A stretch of 64,000 bases of DNA from Ga0077527 sp945862135. GTDB taxonomy: Bacteria > Pseudomonadota > Gammaproteobacteria > Burkholderiales > SG8-41. The notes beneath the pieces are model-generated. The model was not told the origin of the DNA. It searched no databases and was given only the letters and a program-made list of their open reading frames with translations. A program made the translations under genes and the position numbers. The first letter of the stretch is position 1, and every line of letters begins with the position of its first letter. The stretch covers positions 99,680-163,679 of the forward strand of contig CAXNMF010000007.1 in the NCBI GenBank assembly GCA_964203275.1, in the 5' to 3' direction. Shown here piece after piece: positions 34,336 through 43,319 of the stretch.

Positions 34336-34916
34336 GCCCGAACGAATGGCGGCACGCCGATCAACCACAGATGCAGGCCCGCCACAAACACCCCCCAGAG
34401 AATCAGGCCACCGAGCAGGGTCAATCCCGTGCCCAGCATGCCGCCCGCGGGATAGACCGTTCCCAGCCTGCGGTCACGTTTGCGCGCAGCGATGAAGTCC
34501 ACCACCGCCCACGCCAGGAATGCGCCAAACAACACCACGTCCGACAAGCGGCCGTTGGCCAGCAGATGGGAAAAGGCCCAGACCTTCACGCCGATGATCA
34601 TCGGATGACCCAGCCTGGCCTTGATGTGATTGCGCGGCACGTAGGCTGCCGCCAGCAGCACCAGCGAGACCAGCATCAGCAGGCCGGCGATGTGACGGGT
34701 GAAAACGGGCGGATCGTAAAGAACCACCCCCATTTGCCGCGCCTCGCCGTAGCCCCAGACCAGCAGCACAAAACCCGCGATCGACAACAGCGAATAAACG
34801 CCTTTCCATGGGTTCTCACCCATGCGCGCAATTGTGCGCGTGCGCCAGTCGTCTGCCACGATGCGCACCGAATGCACACCCAGAAAAATGATCAGTCCCG
34901 CAATCAGGTAAATCAT
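34332..34916 (-). CDS. nnrU: NnrU-family membrane protein
   Basis: A 194-residue polytopic membrane protein of the NnrU family, first found in nitric oxide/nitrite reduction regulons of alphaproteobacteria. Typical segments are FLGVHSVRIVAD, GKVYSL-like ENPWKGVYSLLS and VPRNHIKARLGHPM, the last being a conserved polar loop. The ATG at 34916 is preferred because GGGGG lies upstream; a GTG at 34922 is possible. There are no denitrification genes nearby, so the NO link is only family knowledge. Confidence 0.85.
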   Translation of the reverse strand: MIYLIAGLIIFLGVHSVRIVADDWRTRTIARMGENPWKGVYSLLSIAGFVLLVWGYGEARQMGVVLYDPPVFTRHIAGLLMLVSLVLLAAAYVPRNHIKARLGHPMIIGVKVWAFSHLLANGRLSDVVLFGAFLAWAVVDFIAARKRDRRLGTVYPAGGMLGTGLTLLGGLILWGVFVAGLHLWLIGVPPFVRA

Positions 34917-35075
34917 GGTCACCCCCGGAAAATGTGGCTCATTAAATCACGATTCAGTGAACGCGGCGCCCGCACCCTGTTCGCAGACCCGCGGCAGCAG
35001 GGTAAGATAAACGCCACCCCATCACGAACGGGCAGCCGGCTCCGGTCATGCGGCCCCGATCAACGGAGATCGTCC

Positions 35076-36278
35076 ATGAACCAGCCCACCCCGCAGTTCG
35101 ACCCGATTGCCGACGCACGCGGACAATTCCCCGGTACCGAGCGCTGGACTTATTTTGATGTCGGCGGGCGTGGGCTGCTGTCGAAGGAGGTCCGCGCCGC
35201 CATCGACGCCCAGCTCGATGACCACATGTTCAACGGCGGCAACAAGGACTTCATGTTCCAGCGCACGCGCGAAACGCGCGAACTGTTCGCCAGACTGATC
35301 CACGCCGCGCCGGAAGACATCGCCTATACCAAGAACATTTCAGACGGCCTCAACATGGTGGCGGCCGCCTTTGACTGGAAACCCGGCGACAATGTCATTG
35401 TCTGCGCCGATCTCGAACACCCGAACAACCTCTACCCCTGGCTGAACCAGCAGCGGCGCGGCCTCAGCGTCAATCTGGTCAAACATCGCGACGGACACAT
35501 GCCGGTCGACGAGATGATCGCCGCGATCGACGACAAGACCCGCGTACTCACCGCCTCGACCGTCACTTTCTCACCGGGATTCCGCACCGATATCGACCGG
35601 CTCGGCCGCGCCTGCCGTGAACGCGGCGTGCTCTTCCTCGTGGATGCAGCGCAGTCCGCCGGCATTGTCGACATTGACGTTGTCCAATCGCAGGTCGATG
35701 CGCTGTCCGTGTCCACCCAGAAAGGCCTGCTCGGTCTTTACGGCATGGGATTCCTCTATCTGCGCCGCGAATGGGCCGAACGCATGCATCCTGCCTACCT
35801 CGCGCGCTTCGGCGTCGATCTTGGCGACGCCCACGAGTCCGAGGGCGGCGGCACGCAATACGCGCTGCTGCCCGGCGCGCACCGTTTCGACCTCGGCAAT
35901 TACAACTACGTCGCGATTGTCGCAGCCCACGCATCGCTCAATCACCTGCTGCGCCTGGGCGTACACAATATCGAAGCGCACACCACACGACTCGGACACG
36001 CGTTATCGCGGGGGCTTCTTGAAATCGGACTGCCGGTATGCGGCGGCAATCCCGGCCCGCATATCGTTCACACCGTGACGGTCGGCGATTTCGGCTCCGG
36101 CAGCGATAAATACACCAGCAACGAAACCATCAATGGACTCTATCAGCACCTCGTCGAGAACAAGGTCAAGCTGTCGATGCGCCGCGGCGTCTTGCGGTTT
36201 TCTTTGCACGTGTACAACAACCTTGCCGACGTCGAACGGGTCCTCGACCTCAGCCGCAGCTTCCTGAAACGCAAATGA
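35076..36278 (+). CDS. PLP-dependent class V aminotransferase-like enzyme (paralogue 1)
   Basis: A 400-residue fold-type I PLP enzyme of the cysteine desulfurase/class V group. Asp190-Ala-Ala-Gln contacts the cofactor and Lys216 (STQKGLLG) should form the aldimine. The N-terminus has FDVGGRGLLSKEV, a glycine-rich start like isopenicillin-N-epimerase-like enzymes, and SRGLLEIG... is the C-terminal half. It is about 45% like the gene at 38581 by eye over the conserved parts (TYTRNVSEGLN/AYTKNISDGLN). Start at 35076 has CGGAGA upstream. The function, transamination, desulfuration or lyase, cannot be fixed from the sequence. Confidence 0.85.
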   Translation: MNQPTPQFDPIADARGQFPGTERWTYFDVGGRGLLSKEVRAAIDAQLDDHMFNGGNKDFMFQRTRETRELFARLIHAAPEDIAYTKNISDGLNMVAAAFDWKPGDNVIVCADLEHPNNLYPWLNQQRRGLSVNLVKHRDGHMPVDEMIAAIDDKTRVLTASTVTFSPGFRTDIDRLGRACRERGVLFLVDAAQSAGIVDIDVVQSQVDALSVSTQKGLLGLYGMGFLYLRREWAERMHPAYLARFGVDLGDAHESEGGGTQYALLPGAHRFDLGNYNYVAIVAAHASLNHLLRLGVHNIEAHTTRLGHALSRGLLEIGLPVCGGNPGPHIVHTVTVGDFGSGSDKYTSNETINGLYQHLVENKVKLSMRRGVLRFSLHVYNNLADVERVLDLSRSFLKRK

Positions 36279-36290
36279 TTTAGTGCGCCC

Positions 36291-37439
36291 TCAGAGGGAT
36301 GCAGCGGGCAGCGACAGGCCCGCTGCAATTTCCGCCGCATCAACCGCTTTGCCTGAACCGTCCCATACCCGCGACGGAATGCAGATCTGCCCTTCAAAGA
36401 GTTTGCGGCAGGTACGCAGCAGGCTCGCCTCATCCACCGTCACGCCATCAGGCGACTCGCGCAGCCTGACCTGAACGTCGATGACGCCGCCCGGATGCTC
36501 AATGCTGACCCGGTCCGCATCGGCAACCGGGCCCTTCGCATAGCGGTTTGCGACCGTGCCCTCGATCCGGCTCGCCACCGACAGCGCCATCGAACCGGTT
36601 ACCGAATAAGTCGCATGGCAGTTAAAGGGCACAAAGTCGCGCGATGCAATGGTGCCTGTGCCTGCAGGAGAGGCCACCAGCACCGGTTTGGGCACGACAA
36701 GCGCACTGCAATCGCCCAGCCCCATGCGCTGACCTGCCTCCACCCGCATGCGATCCAGGCGCTGGATCAACGCAACATCCGCATCCAATTCAACTTTTGA
36801 TTCATGACCCGTGCGGCCCACTGCTTCAGCCGGCACGACCACCATCGGCACTGCGACGTCGATACACGTCACCTCAACGCCATCAATCAGCTCGGATTTG
36901 TGCCCGGTCGGGAACAACTTGCCGGTCTTGCTGCCCACCGAAGCCGCGAAATTCTGTCGCACCGGCGCAGCCGTCCCCGGGACGCCGTCGATGGACGCAT
37001 CACCGTCATAGGTGATGCCGCCGTCCGGCGTCTGCAGAACGACCTCAATCACGCTATCAGTGTTGATGTTGTAAATGCGCGTCGTGGTCAGCGGATTCTT
37101 TGCCGGCACCAGTCCCATCTCCAGCGCAAAGGGCCCGACCGCGCTGAGCATATTGCCGCAGTTGGACGAGTAATCAACGATGTCCGATTCCGGATTGACC
37201 TGGATGAAAAGGTAATCGATATCCGCATCCGGCCGCGCAGACTTCGCCACCACGGCAATCTTGCTGGTCAGCGTTTCAGCGCCGCCGATACCGTCGACCT
37301 GACGCTTGTGCGGAGATCCCATCGCCGCCAGCATCACACGGTCGAGCACCTCCCGCGCCGCCGGCAGATGCCGGGCAAGGATCAGCGGCCCCTTCGAGGT
37401 TCCGCCGCGATACAGGTAAGCCGGGATGCGGGTGATCAC
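36291..37439 (-). CDS. PrpF/4-oxalomesaconate tautomerase-like isomerase
   Basis: A 382-residue protein of the PrpF/diaminopimelate-epimerase fold. Motifs RGGTSKG (11-17) and SSNCGNM with Cys94 are those of PrpF (2-methylaconitate isomerase) and GalD (4-oxalomesaconate tautomerase). The second acid-base position is in PFNCHATYSVTG, which carries a serine-or-cysteine loop. It follows a Bug gene by 48 bases on the same strand and is convergent with paralogue 1. GalD-like function in gallate breakdown or a related step on a tricarboxylate is plausible. Confidence 0.88.
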   Translation of the reverse strand: MITRIPAYLYRGGTSKGPLILARHLPAAREVLDRVMLAAMGSPHKRQVDGIGGAETLTSKIAVVAKSARPDADIDYLFIQVNPESDIVDYSSNCGNMLSAVGPFALEMGLVPAKNPLTTTRIYNINTDSVIEVVLQTPDGGITYDGDASIDGVPGTAAPVRQNFAASVGSKTGKLFPTGHKSELIDGVEVTCIDVAVPMVVVPAEAVGRTGHESKVELDADVALIQRLDRMRVEAGQRMGLGDCSALVVPKPVLVASPAGTGTIASRDFVPFNCHATYSVTGSMALSVASRIEGTVANRYAKGPVADADRVSIEHPGGVIDVQVRLRESPDGVTVDEASLLRTCRKLFEGQICIPSRVWDGSGKAVDAAEIAAGLSLPAASL

Positions 37440-37487
37440 TTCATCGAACCCATCTAGGCTTCAACACCCCCGCACGACTGCAGGCAC

Positions 37488-38459
37488 TCACAGTTTGATG
37501 TTCGCGTGCTTGATCGCGCGCGCCCACTGGTCCACGTCATCCGAGACGAATTTGCCGAAAGACTGCGGCGTCGGGCTTGACTTGGGCTCCAGGCCTGCAC
37601 CTGCGAGGCGTTTGCGCACATCGGCAAGCTGCGTCACCTTGCCGAGCTCGACATGCAGCTTATCGATCACAGCCTGCGGCGTACCGGTTGGCGCAAGAAT
37701 GCCGTACCAGTTCGCGGCCACAAAATTCGGCACGCCCGCCTCTTTCATATTGGGCAGATCAGGGAACAGCGATGAACGCTCAGGACTGGCCACGGCCAGC
37801 GCCCGCACACGGTTGCCCTGCATCAGCGGAATGATCGGAGGTGCGGTCGAAAACATCAGGTCGATCTGGCCGCTGCCAAGATCGATGGCCGCAGGTCCGC
37901 TGCCTTTGTACGGGACATGCGTAATCTTGGTTGCAGTCTGCAGCTGGAACAATTCAAGCGCCAGATGCACGCTGCCACCGGTGCCCCCGGAACCGCCGGT
38001 CAGCGCACCCGGCTTGCTCTTTGCCATCGTGATCAGCTCCTTCATGTTCCTCGCCGGTACCGATGGATGCACCACACAGACAATCGGCGTCACTGCCACC
38101 AGCGAGATCGGCGCAAAATCCTTGACCGGGTGATAGCCCAGTTTGCTGTAGAGACTGATACCCGTCGAAAATCCTGTATCGGCCAGGAGCAATGTGTAGC
38201 CATCGGGATCAGTGCGCGCCGCTGCCGCCGTGCCGATATTGCCTGCAGCGCCGGCACGGTTATCGATGACGATCTGTTGACCCAGTGATTCGACCAGCTT
38301 CGCACTGATGATCCGGCCCGTCGTATCAGAGCCGCCGCCCGGCGCCCAGGGCACGACCATGCGGATCGGTTTCTCAGGATAACCGGCAGCCATTGCCGGC
38401 AGGCCCCCGATCAGAAAAAAGAGCCCCAGAAATCCCGACCCCAACAGATTGCGCATCAT
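37488..38459 (-). CDS. Bug-family (TTT) periplasmic solute receptor
   Basis: A 323-residue receptor with signal peptide to about residue 22 (PAMAAG), YPEKPIRMVVPWAPGGGSD, TDPDGYTLLLAD and THVPYKGSG. The two adjacent ATGs (38459 and 38456) both follow GGGGAGA. It is first in a two-gene unit with the PrpF/GalD-like tautomerase and is divergent from class V paralogue 2, so all four genes at 35-40 kb may handle one tri- or dicarboxylate. Confidence 0.92.
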   Translation of the reverse strand: MMRNLLGSGFLGLFFLIGGLPAMAAGYPEKPIRMVVPWAPGGGSDTTGRIISAKLVESLGQQIVIDNRAGAAGNIGTAAAARTDPDGYTLLLADTGFSTGISLYSKLGYHPVKDFAPISLVAVTPIVCVVHPSVPARNMKELITMAKSKPGALTGGSGGTGGSVHLALELFQLQTATKITHVPYKGSGPAAIDLGSGQIDLMFSTAPPIIPLMQGNRVRALAVASPERSSLFPDLPNMKEAGVPNFVAANWYGILAPTGTPQAVIDKLHVELGKVTQLADVRKRLAGAGLEPKSSPTPQSFGKFVSDDVDQWARAIKHANIKL

Positions 38460-38580
38460 GACGTTCTCCCCGATATTAGTGAGCTGCATGTCCGAACCCG
38501 CGAAAAAATTATGACATAGAAAAAAACCTGCCCCATACTTATTCTCATCCCTTGCAAGATGCATACCCGGAAATATCCCG

Positions 38581-39801
38581 ATGAACAACAATAATCCCGC
38601 AGAACGCCTCGCACAGGCACGCACCCTGTTTCCGGGGGTAAACGACAAGATTTATCTCGAAACCTCGGCACGTGGCCTGCTCCCGAAAGTGGCACTGGAC
38701 GCCGCGATGCACTTTTATGAAGCGGCCTTACGCGGGGACGCCAAGGAAAGTGGCGCCGTTTATCTTGCCGCCGAGCGCGTCCGCGAAAAGTTCGCACGCC
38801 TGATCGGTGCCTCTGCAAACGAAGTCACCTACACGCGCAACGTCTCCGAAGGCCTGAACATGATTGTCGCGTCGCTGCCCTGGAAATCGGGTGACAACGC
38901 CATCGTCTGCCGCGACATCGAACATCCGAACGGCGTCTACTCGCTCTACAACATGCGCGACCGCCACGGCATCGAAGTCCGCATGGTCGATGCCACGCCG
39001 GACCTTGCGATGCCGGTGGACGAGATTGCCAAACGCATCGACGGTCGCACACGCCTGGTGATGATGTCATCGGTTACCTTCGCCACCGGCGCCCGCACCG
39101 AACTCGCACGCATGGGAAAAATCTGCCGCGAACGCAAGGTCACGCTGCTGGTCGATGGCGCGCAGTCGGTGGGTGCGCTGGAGCTTGATGTGCATGCCGC
39201 ACAGGTTGATGCGCTCGCCGTCGGCGCCTCCAAGTATCTGTGCGGCCCGTATGGACTCGGCTTCCTGTTTGTACGCCGCGCCCTCGCCGAAAACCTCCGC
39301 CCGGCCTACCTCGGCCGCTTCAGCATCAACCTCGGCAACGCCCACGAAGGCGTTCAAGGCAGCGACCAGTACCAGCTGATGCCAGGCGCGCAACGATTTG
39401 ATCTTGGTAGCGCCAACTACCCTGCATCCAACGCCATCGACGCCTCGCTCGACATCCTGCAATCGGTGGGTGTGCCGGTCATCGAAACCCAAGTCACCGC
39501 CCTTGCCAAACGTCTCGATGCGGGATTGCGCGACCTCGGCATCCCGCTGATCAGCGGCTCGGTAGACCTGCATCGTGCGCACATCGTGGTTGCCGGCTGG
39601 AAAAATCCGCCCTCCGAAGGTGCTGCGCTGATCGCCGACCTCTCGCGGCATTTCTCAAGCCGGCAGATGCGGGTTTCGGAACGACTCGGCCGACTGCGCT
39701 TCTCCTTCCACCTCTACAACACGCCCGACGAAGTCGATGACGTGCTTGCAGCAGTGAATCAATGGCCGCGGCTTGGTGATCTGGCCGCGCTGCGCACCTG
39801 A
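38581..39801 (+). CDS. PLP-dependent class V aminotransferase-like enzyme (paralogue 2)
   Basis: A 406-residue paralogue of the enzyme at 35076, with cofactor Asp192 (VDGAQS) and aldimine Lys218 (GASKYLCG). Shared segments include the N-terminal RGLLPK, TYTRNVSEGLNM, CRDIEHPNG and GRFSINLGNAHE (versus ARFGVDLGDAHE in paralogue 1). A stretch of N-residues follows the ATG. The two genes are separated by the PrpF-like/Bug pair and read on the same strand. Length and motifs fit a cysteine desulfurase-like lyase or aminotransferase. Confidence 0.85.
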   Translation: MNNNNPAERLAQARTLFPGVNDKIYLETSARGLLPKVALDAAMHFYEAALRGDAKESGAVYLAAERVREKFARLIGASANEVTYTRNVSEGLNMIVASLPWKSGDNAIVCRDIEHPNGVYSLYNMRDRHGIEVRMVDATPDLAMPVDEIAKRIDGRTRLVMMSSVTFATGARTELARMGKICRERKVTLLVDGAQSVGALELDVHAAQVDALAVGASKYLCGPYGLGFLFVRRALAENLRPAYLGRFSINLGNAHEGVQGSDQYQLMPGAQRFDLGSANYPASNAIDASLDILQSVGVPVIETQVTALAKRLDAGLRDLGIPLISGSVDLHRAHIVVAGWKNPPSEGAALIADLSRHFSSRQMRVSERLGRLRFSFHLYNTPDEVDDVLAAVNQWPRLGDLAALRT

Positions 39802-39816
39802 GCGACGCGCGCCGGT

Positions 39817-40533
39817 TTAACTATCCACAGGCTGCAATCCGCTGGCGATGATGGCCGGGTGTGCCTGCGATGAACGCAGGAACTGCAGCACCCGTCTGGC
39901 CGCGTCCGGATCCGGCGACGATGCCGCCACAGCACCGGAGAACAGCGTGATTTTTTGCGCCTCCGGCGGCAGCGGCGTCACATGTGAAATGCCAGGCACC
40001 GGCAACAGCTCGCTCATCTGCTCGAATCCGATTTCGACCTCGCCCCGGGCCACCACGGCGCCGATGCGTTCATCACCGATGCAACGTGCCTTGCGCAACA
40101 CCGCGCCTGCAATGCCGATCCGGGGCCACAGATCCTGCGCAAGATATTGCCCGCTGACGCTGGCCGAGTACGCGATTGAGGACGCCTCGAGCAGCGTGCG
40201 TTTGAAAGCATCCATCGTCGCGATATTCGGCCGGGCGGCGCCCGCGCGTACTGCCATGCCCACCAATGACTGCACCAGCGGCACACGACTTCCGGCCAAG
40301 ACCAGTCCATCGACCATGCATTGCCGAAGCAGGTCATCGGCCACGATCACGATATCCGCAACTTCACTGCGTTTCAGGCGATTGGGAATATAGGTATCGC
40401 CCACACCAACCGACCGTGACAGCAACACCACCGGCCGCCCGATCAATTGCTCGATCACGGGCAACAACGACAGCAATGCCGCCGTCGATGCGCCAGAAGT
40501 CATCACGCCGAATACGCCCGCTTCAACGGTCAT
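39817..40533 (-). CDS. ModA-like periplasmic-binding-fold protein without signal peptide
   Basis: A 238-residue protein of the type II periplasmic binding fold, resembling molybdate-binding ModA-type sequences: LPVIEQLIGRPVVLLSRSVGVGDTYIPNRLKRSEVADIVIVADD early, then a second domain from residue 120. There is no signal peptide, and the N-terminus (MTVEAGVFGVMTSGAS) starts inside the domain, so it may act in the cytoplasm as a small-molecule binder or sensor rather than as a transporter subunit. No ABC transporter genes are adjacent. Confidence 0.6.
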   Translation of the reverse strand: MTVEAGVFGVMTSGASTAALLSLLPVIEQLIGRPVVLLSRSVGVGDTYIPNRLKRSEVADIVIVADDLLRQCMVDGLVLAGSRVPLVQSLVGMAVRAGAARPNIATMDAFKRTLLEASSIAYSASVSGQYLAQDLWPRIGIAGAVLRKARCIGDERIGAVVARGEVEIGFEQMSELLPVPGISHVTPLPPEAQKITLFSGAVAASSPDPDAARRVLQFLRSSQAHPAIIASGLQPVDS

Positions 40534-40604
40534 TTTTTAACGTCGCGCGATAGCTGCATGGGATTGCAGCAGACCCTCAAAATCCCGACCTGCTTCACGG
40601 GGAA

Positions 40605-41729
40605 TCAGCTCTCCGTCACAGGCTCCGCGGATTCTTCCGCAGTCTTGAACGTACGCCGCCCCCACATCCAGTAGGCCAGCCAGGCCAGCAGGCACAACGC
40701 ACCACCGGCGAGGATGAGAAGGGCTTCGTTGAGCATGTAATCGGATTTGTGCGATTTACGCGGCACGCTGTCGATTTTTGTCGTTGTCTGACCGCGCACT
40801 TCCTGTATCACCGGTGCTGACGCGACCGGAACGATGGCGGCCGGCTCGGGGGGTGTGGAGGCCACTGGCGCCGCCGCAACCACTGCCGGCGCCGGACTTT
40901 GCACCACAGGCGCCTCGACCATGGAGTTCACCGCAACAGACTTCTCGTTGACGGTTTTCTCGACAGTGCTATTTTCTGCGCCAGACTTTTCTGGCGTGGG
41001 CTTCTCAACAACGGATTTTGTTTCCGTTTTTTCAGCCTCGGGTTTCGGCGCCGCAACGGCGACACGCTGCTCAGAAAAAGCCTGCTGCAACTGTGCAACC
41101 TGGCGCTCCATCACTGCAACCCGGTCGAGCATGTCGGCCAGTGATTTAGCACTGGCGCTTAACTGCGACTCCAGACGATTCAGCTCGCGATCGAAAGCAG
41201 CATTGTCGATACCGGCAACGGGCGCCACCGCTGACTTCGCAACGGACACACGCGGCGCCGTTGCGCGCGGCGCAGTGGCCTTCACTGCAACAGGTGCAGC
41301 CGCTTTGGCGGATTCGGTCGCGGAAGACGACACCGCAACCGCCGGCACATCGCCGTGCACACCCAGCATCACGTGATACGCCCGTACGATGCGGCCGCCA
41401 CGCACCTCAAGTTCAACCAGCAAAGGTATCGAAGGTTCGTTCACCGGCCGTGTCGTCACGATATCAATGACGCGGCGACCGTTCGAACGGTATTGGATGG
41501 CCAGGCGAGCGCCGTTCAAGGCCGCGTTGTATTGGAGGCCTGCAGGTGCGTAGGCATCAGAAGATGCAAATCGCGGCGTGGCGGTTTCCAGTTCTTCCGC
41601 GGACAAGGAAAGCTCGATTTCAGCGCGGAGCGGTTCACCGATGGCCGACAGCACCGCCAGCCTCCCGAGGCTTGCCGCGCCTGCCGACGACACGGTCAAC
41701 AGCAGCAGGACTGCCATCAAACCGCGCAA
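40605..41729 (-). CDS. FimV-like N-terminal domain protein, short form
   Basis: A 374-residue membrane protein. After a signal peptide (to about residue 19) comes SLGRLAVLSAIGEPLRAEIELSL, the start of the periplasmic FimV domain that ends near residue 118. Residues 120-330 are a low-complexity Ala/Val/Glu-rich linker with a coiled-coil stretch around 170-220, then one transmembrane helix (about 333-353). The LysM motif and the cytoplasmic TPR-like domain of full-length FimV/TspA are absent. It is divergent from a PEP-CTERM gene. Confidence 0.8.
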   Translation of the reverse strand: MRGLMAVLLLLTVSSAGAASLGRLAVLSAIGEPLRAEIELSLSAEELETATPRFASSDAYAPAGLQYNAALNGARLAIQYRSNGRRVIDIVTTRPVNEPSIPLLVELEVRGGRIVRAYHVMLGVHGDVPAVAVSSSATESAKAAAPVAVKATAPRATAPRVSVAKSAVAPVAGIDNAAFDRELNRLESQLSASAKSLADMLDRVAVMERQVAQLQQAFSEQRVAVAAPKPEAEKTETKSVVEKPTPEKSGAENSTVEKTVNEKSVAVNSMVEAPVVQSPAPAVVAAAPVASTPPEPAAIVPVASAPVIQEVRGQTTTKIDSVPRKSHKSDYMLNEALLILAGGALCLLAWLAYWMWGRRTFKTAEESAEPVTES

Positions 41730-42205
41730 TGTCAGGATGGGACTAACGATGCCACCTCCCGATCTACGAATTAGGCGTGAAAGTTACTCCTTTACTATCA
41801 GAATATCAAGTAACCCATTATTAATATTGAATAATTCTGTATTTTTCCCATTAAATTCCGATCCAATACCAGCCCGCCCCCTCTACATTGACGCCAACAA
41901 GCCCGCGCTGACCGGATTTCAGTAAACCGCGCACACCTCATCGACGGCTGGCGATATACCTGCCGCAAAGCGCATTCAGCAGGCTCACCAACGGCGGCCA
42001 ACTGCCAAAAACCGCACATATTCCTATAGCCAATAACTGGAAGCTCCTATCCATTGCCCAATACACCACCCATGCAATTCGGGAGCTTGGTCCGATGTGC
42101 GCCGGGCGCACGGCCGGTATCGTCACATCCAATGCAACAGGCCCGTTTCGGAAACGTCACATCTTCCGCAAGCGGATGGCAAACGAGACCGACCAAGGAA
42201 TTCAA
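41730..42205. other. Intergenic region with a duplicated leader
   Basis: About 475 bases between the divergent FimV-like and PEP-CTERM genes. The first part is AT-rich (41790-41860) and probably holds the two promoters. From about 42091 a block begins (GATGTGCGCC...) that is repeated about 910 bases downstream, ahead of a truncated second copy of the PEP-CTERM leader. Confidence 0.5.
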
Positions 42206-42850
42206 GTGGAACTGTTAGAAGACAAAGCCCAAAGCCTGCTGGTCATGACCAGGCGCTTCCTGGTGACCGCATTCATCGTCACCGCTGTTGCGCTGTTTGC
42301 CAACGCGGCGCAGGCCGCGACATTTACCGAAGACTTCGAAGCCGATTTCCCCACATGGGAAAGCAACTGGCTCGGCTTGAACAGCGATCTCAACAATTAC
42401 TACTGCGGCGGCGCCCGCGGGTGTTATGACCGCGGCAACAACCCCGACGGGTTATGGGCATATGGTACAAGCTCGATCACCGTCAATTTCGCCGGCAGCT
42501 TTGCCGCCAGCCTGGAATCACTGTCGCTGGATGTCGCCGGATTTACAAGCACGAACCTGCTGGCCTATGACATCAGCAACAACCTGATTTTCAACAGTGC
42601 CGTCACGCTGACCTCAGGTGCTTTCACGGATCCCGGCCTCTACTCCAACTACACGATTACCTCGAGCAACGGCATCAGCCGCTTCGTATTCGACTCCAAC
42701 AACGCCAGAGGCAACACCTCGATCGACAACGTGATTGCCGTGACCTCGGTCGCCGCCCCGGTACCGGAACCCGAAATCTACGCCATGCTCGGCGCCGGTC
42801 TCGGCCTGATGGGCTGGGTTGCACGCCGCAGGAAACAACGCGTCGCATGA
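42206..42850 (+). CDS. PEP-CTERM-anchored exported protein
   Basis: A 214-residue exported protein with a GTG start at 42206, chosen because AAGGA lies 7 bases upstream and because the N-terminal ELLEDKAQSLL block is repeated in the 39-residue gene at 43117. A signal segment ends near NAAQA/ATFTED. The mature part is beta-rich and resembles a C-terminal-carbohydrate-like jelly roll, ending in VPEPEIYAM, a hydrophobic helix and RRRKQRVA, the exosortase sorting signal. It would be processed and anchored at the surface or released with exopolysaccharide. A strong terminator follows. Confidence 0.85.
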   Translation: MELLEDKAQSLLVMTRRFLVTAFIVTAVALFANAAQAATFTEDFEADFPTWESNWLGLNSDLNNYYCGGARGCYDRGNNPDGLWAYGTSSITVNFAGSFAASLESLSLDVAGFTSTNLLAYDISNNLIFNSAVTLTSGAFTDPGLYSNYTITSSNGISRFVFDSNNARGNTSIDNVIAVTSVAAPVPEPEIYAMLGAGLGLMGWVARRRKQRVA

Positions 42851-42862
42851 GCAGCATCAGCT

Positions 42863-42900
42863 GAAATAAAAAACCCCGCCTTAGCGGGGTTTTTTATTTC
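42863..42900 (+). terminator. Intrinsic terminator after PEP-CTERM gene
   Basis: A perfect 17-base inverted repeat (42863-42879 with 42884-42900) around CTTA, GC-rich in the middle with a run of Ts at the end. Confidence 0.9.
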
Positions 42901-43116
42901 ATTTAGCAGTCTGCTGCAGCAGTCACACCCAGCCGAAACCGGCATTTTCCAGCCAATAAAAACCCCAATGCCGCAAGGCGCCCGCGAGTCGAAAGAGGGT
43001 TCTGATGTGCGCCCGAGTACAGACCGGCATCGTCATTTCGAGTGCAAAAGCCTCGTGACCGGAAGCACCCCGCATCCGAAACACGGTTGGAACACAAAAT
43101 GCCGGAGAAGACGCGT

Positions 43117-43236
43117 ATGAAAGGGCTGGAAGACAAAGCCGAGGTTCTGCTGGTTCTGACCAGACGGTTGCTGGCCATCTCGTTTGTCATCACCGCCATT
43201 GCACTGTTTGTCAGTAGTGGGGCATTCACGATCTGA
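43117..43236 (+). CDS. 39-residue protein, truncated duplicate of the PEP-CTERM leader
   Basis: A short ORF (ATG at 43117, with GGAGAAG 7 bases upstream) encoding MKGLEDKAEVLLVLTRR then a hydrophobic helix (LAISFVITAIALFV) and a short tail. About 18 of its first 35 residues match the N-terminus of the PEP-CTERM protein, including LEDKA and the LLVxTRR segment. No mature domain follows; a hairpin terminator comes 20 bases later. It may be a small membrane protein or a decayed copy of the duplicated gene. The leader before it (from about 43002) matches that before 42206. Confidence 0.55.
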   Translation: MKGLEDKAEVLLVLTRRLLAISFVITAIALFVSSGAFTI

Positions 43237-43256
43237 ATCAAAAACATTTCGTGCAA

Positions 43257-43278
43257 AAAACCCGCCATGGCGGGTTTT
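43257..43278. terminator. Palindromic terminator after the 39-residue gene
   Basis: A perfect 22-base palindrome with A-run and T-run at the ends and a GC-rich centre, 20 bases after the small gene and 41 bases before the end of the leftward dioxygenase. It can serve both directions. Confidence 0.7.
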
Positions 43279-43319
43279 GCCGGCTGCACTTGCAGCGCGC
43301 GAAGTAGCACAACAGCACC

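Noticed and set aside
34002..35075. Long N-terminal extension of the class V enzyme frame at 35076
   Set aside because: It runs antisense to the NnrU, Trp-rich and enolase-superfamily genes and has no family character; the ATG at 35076 has a ribosome site and the expected length.
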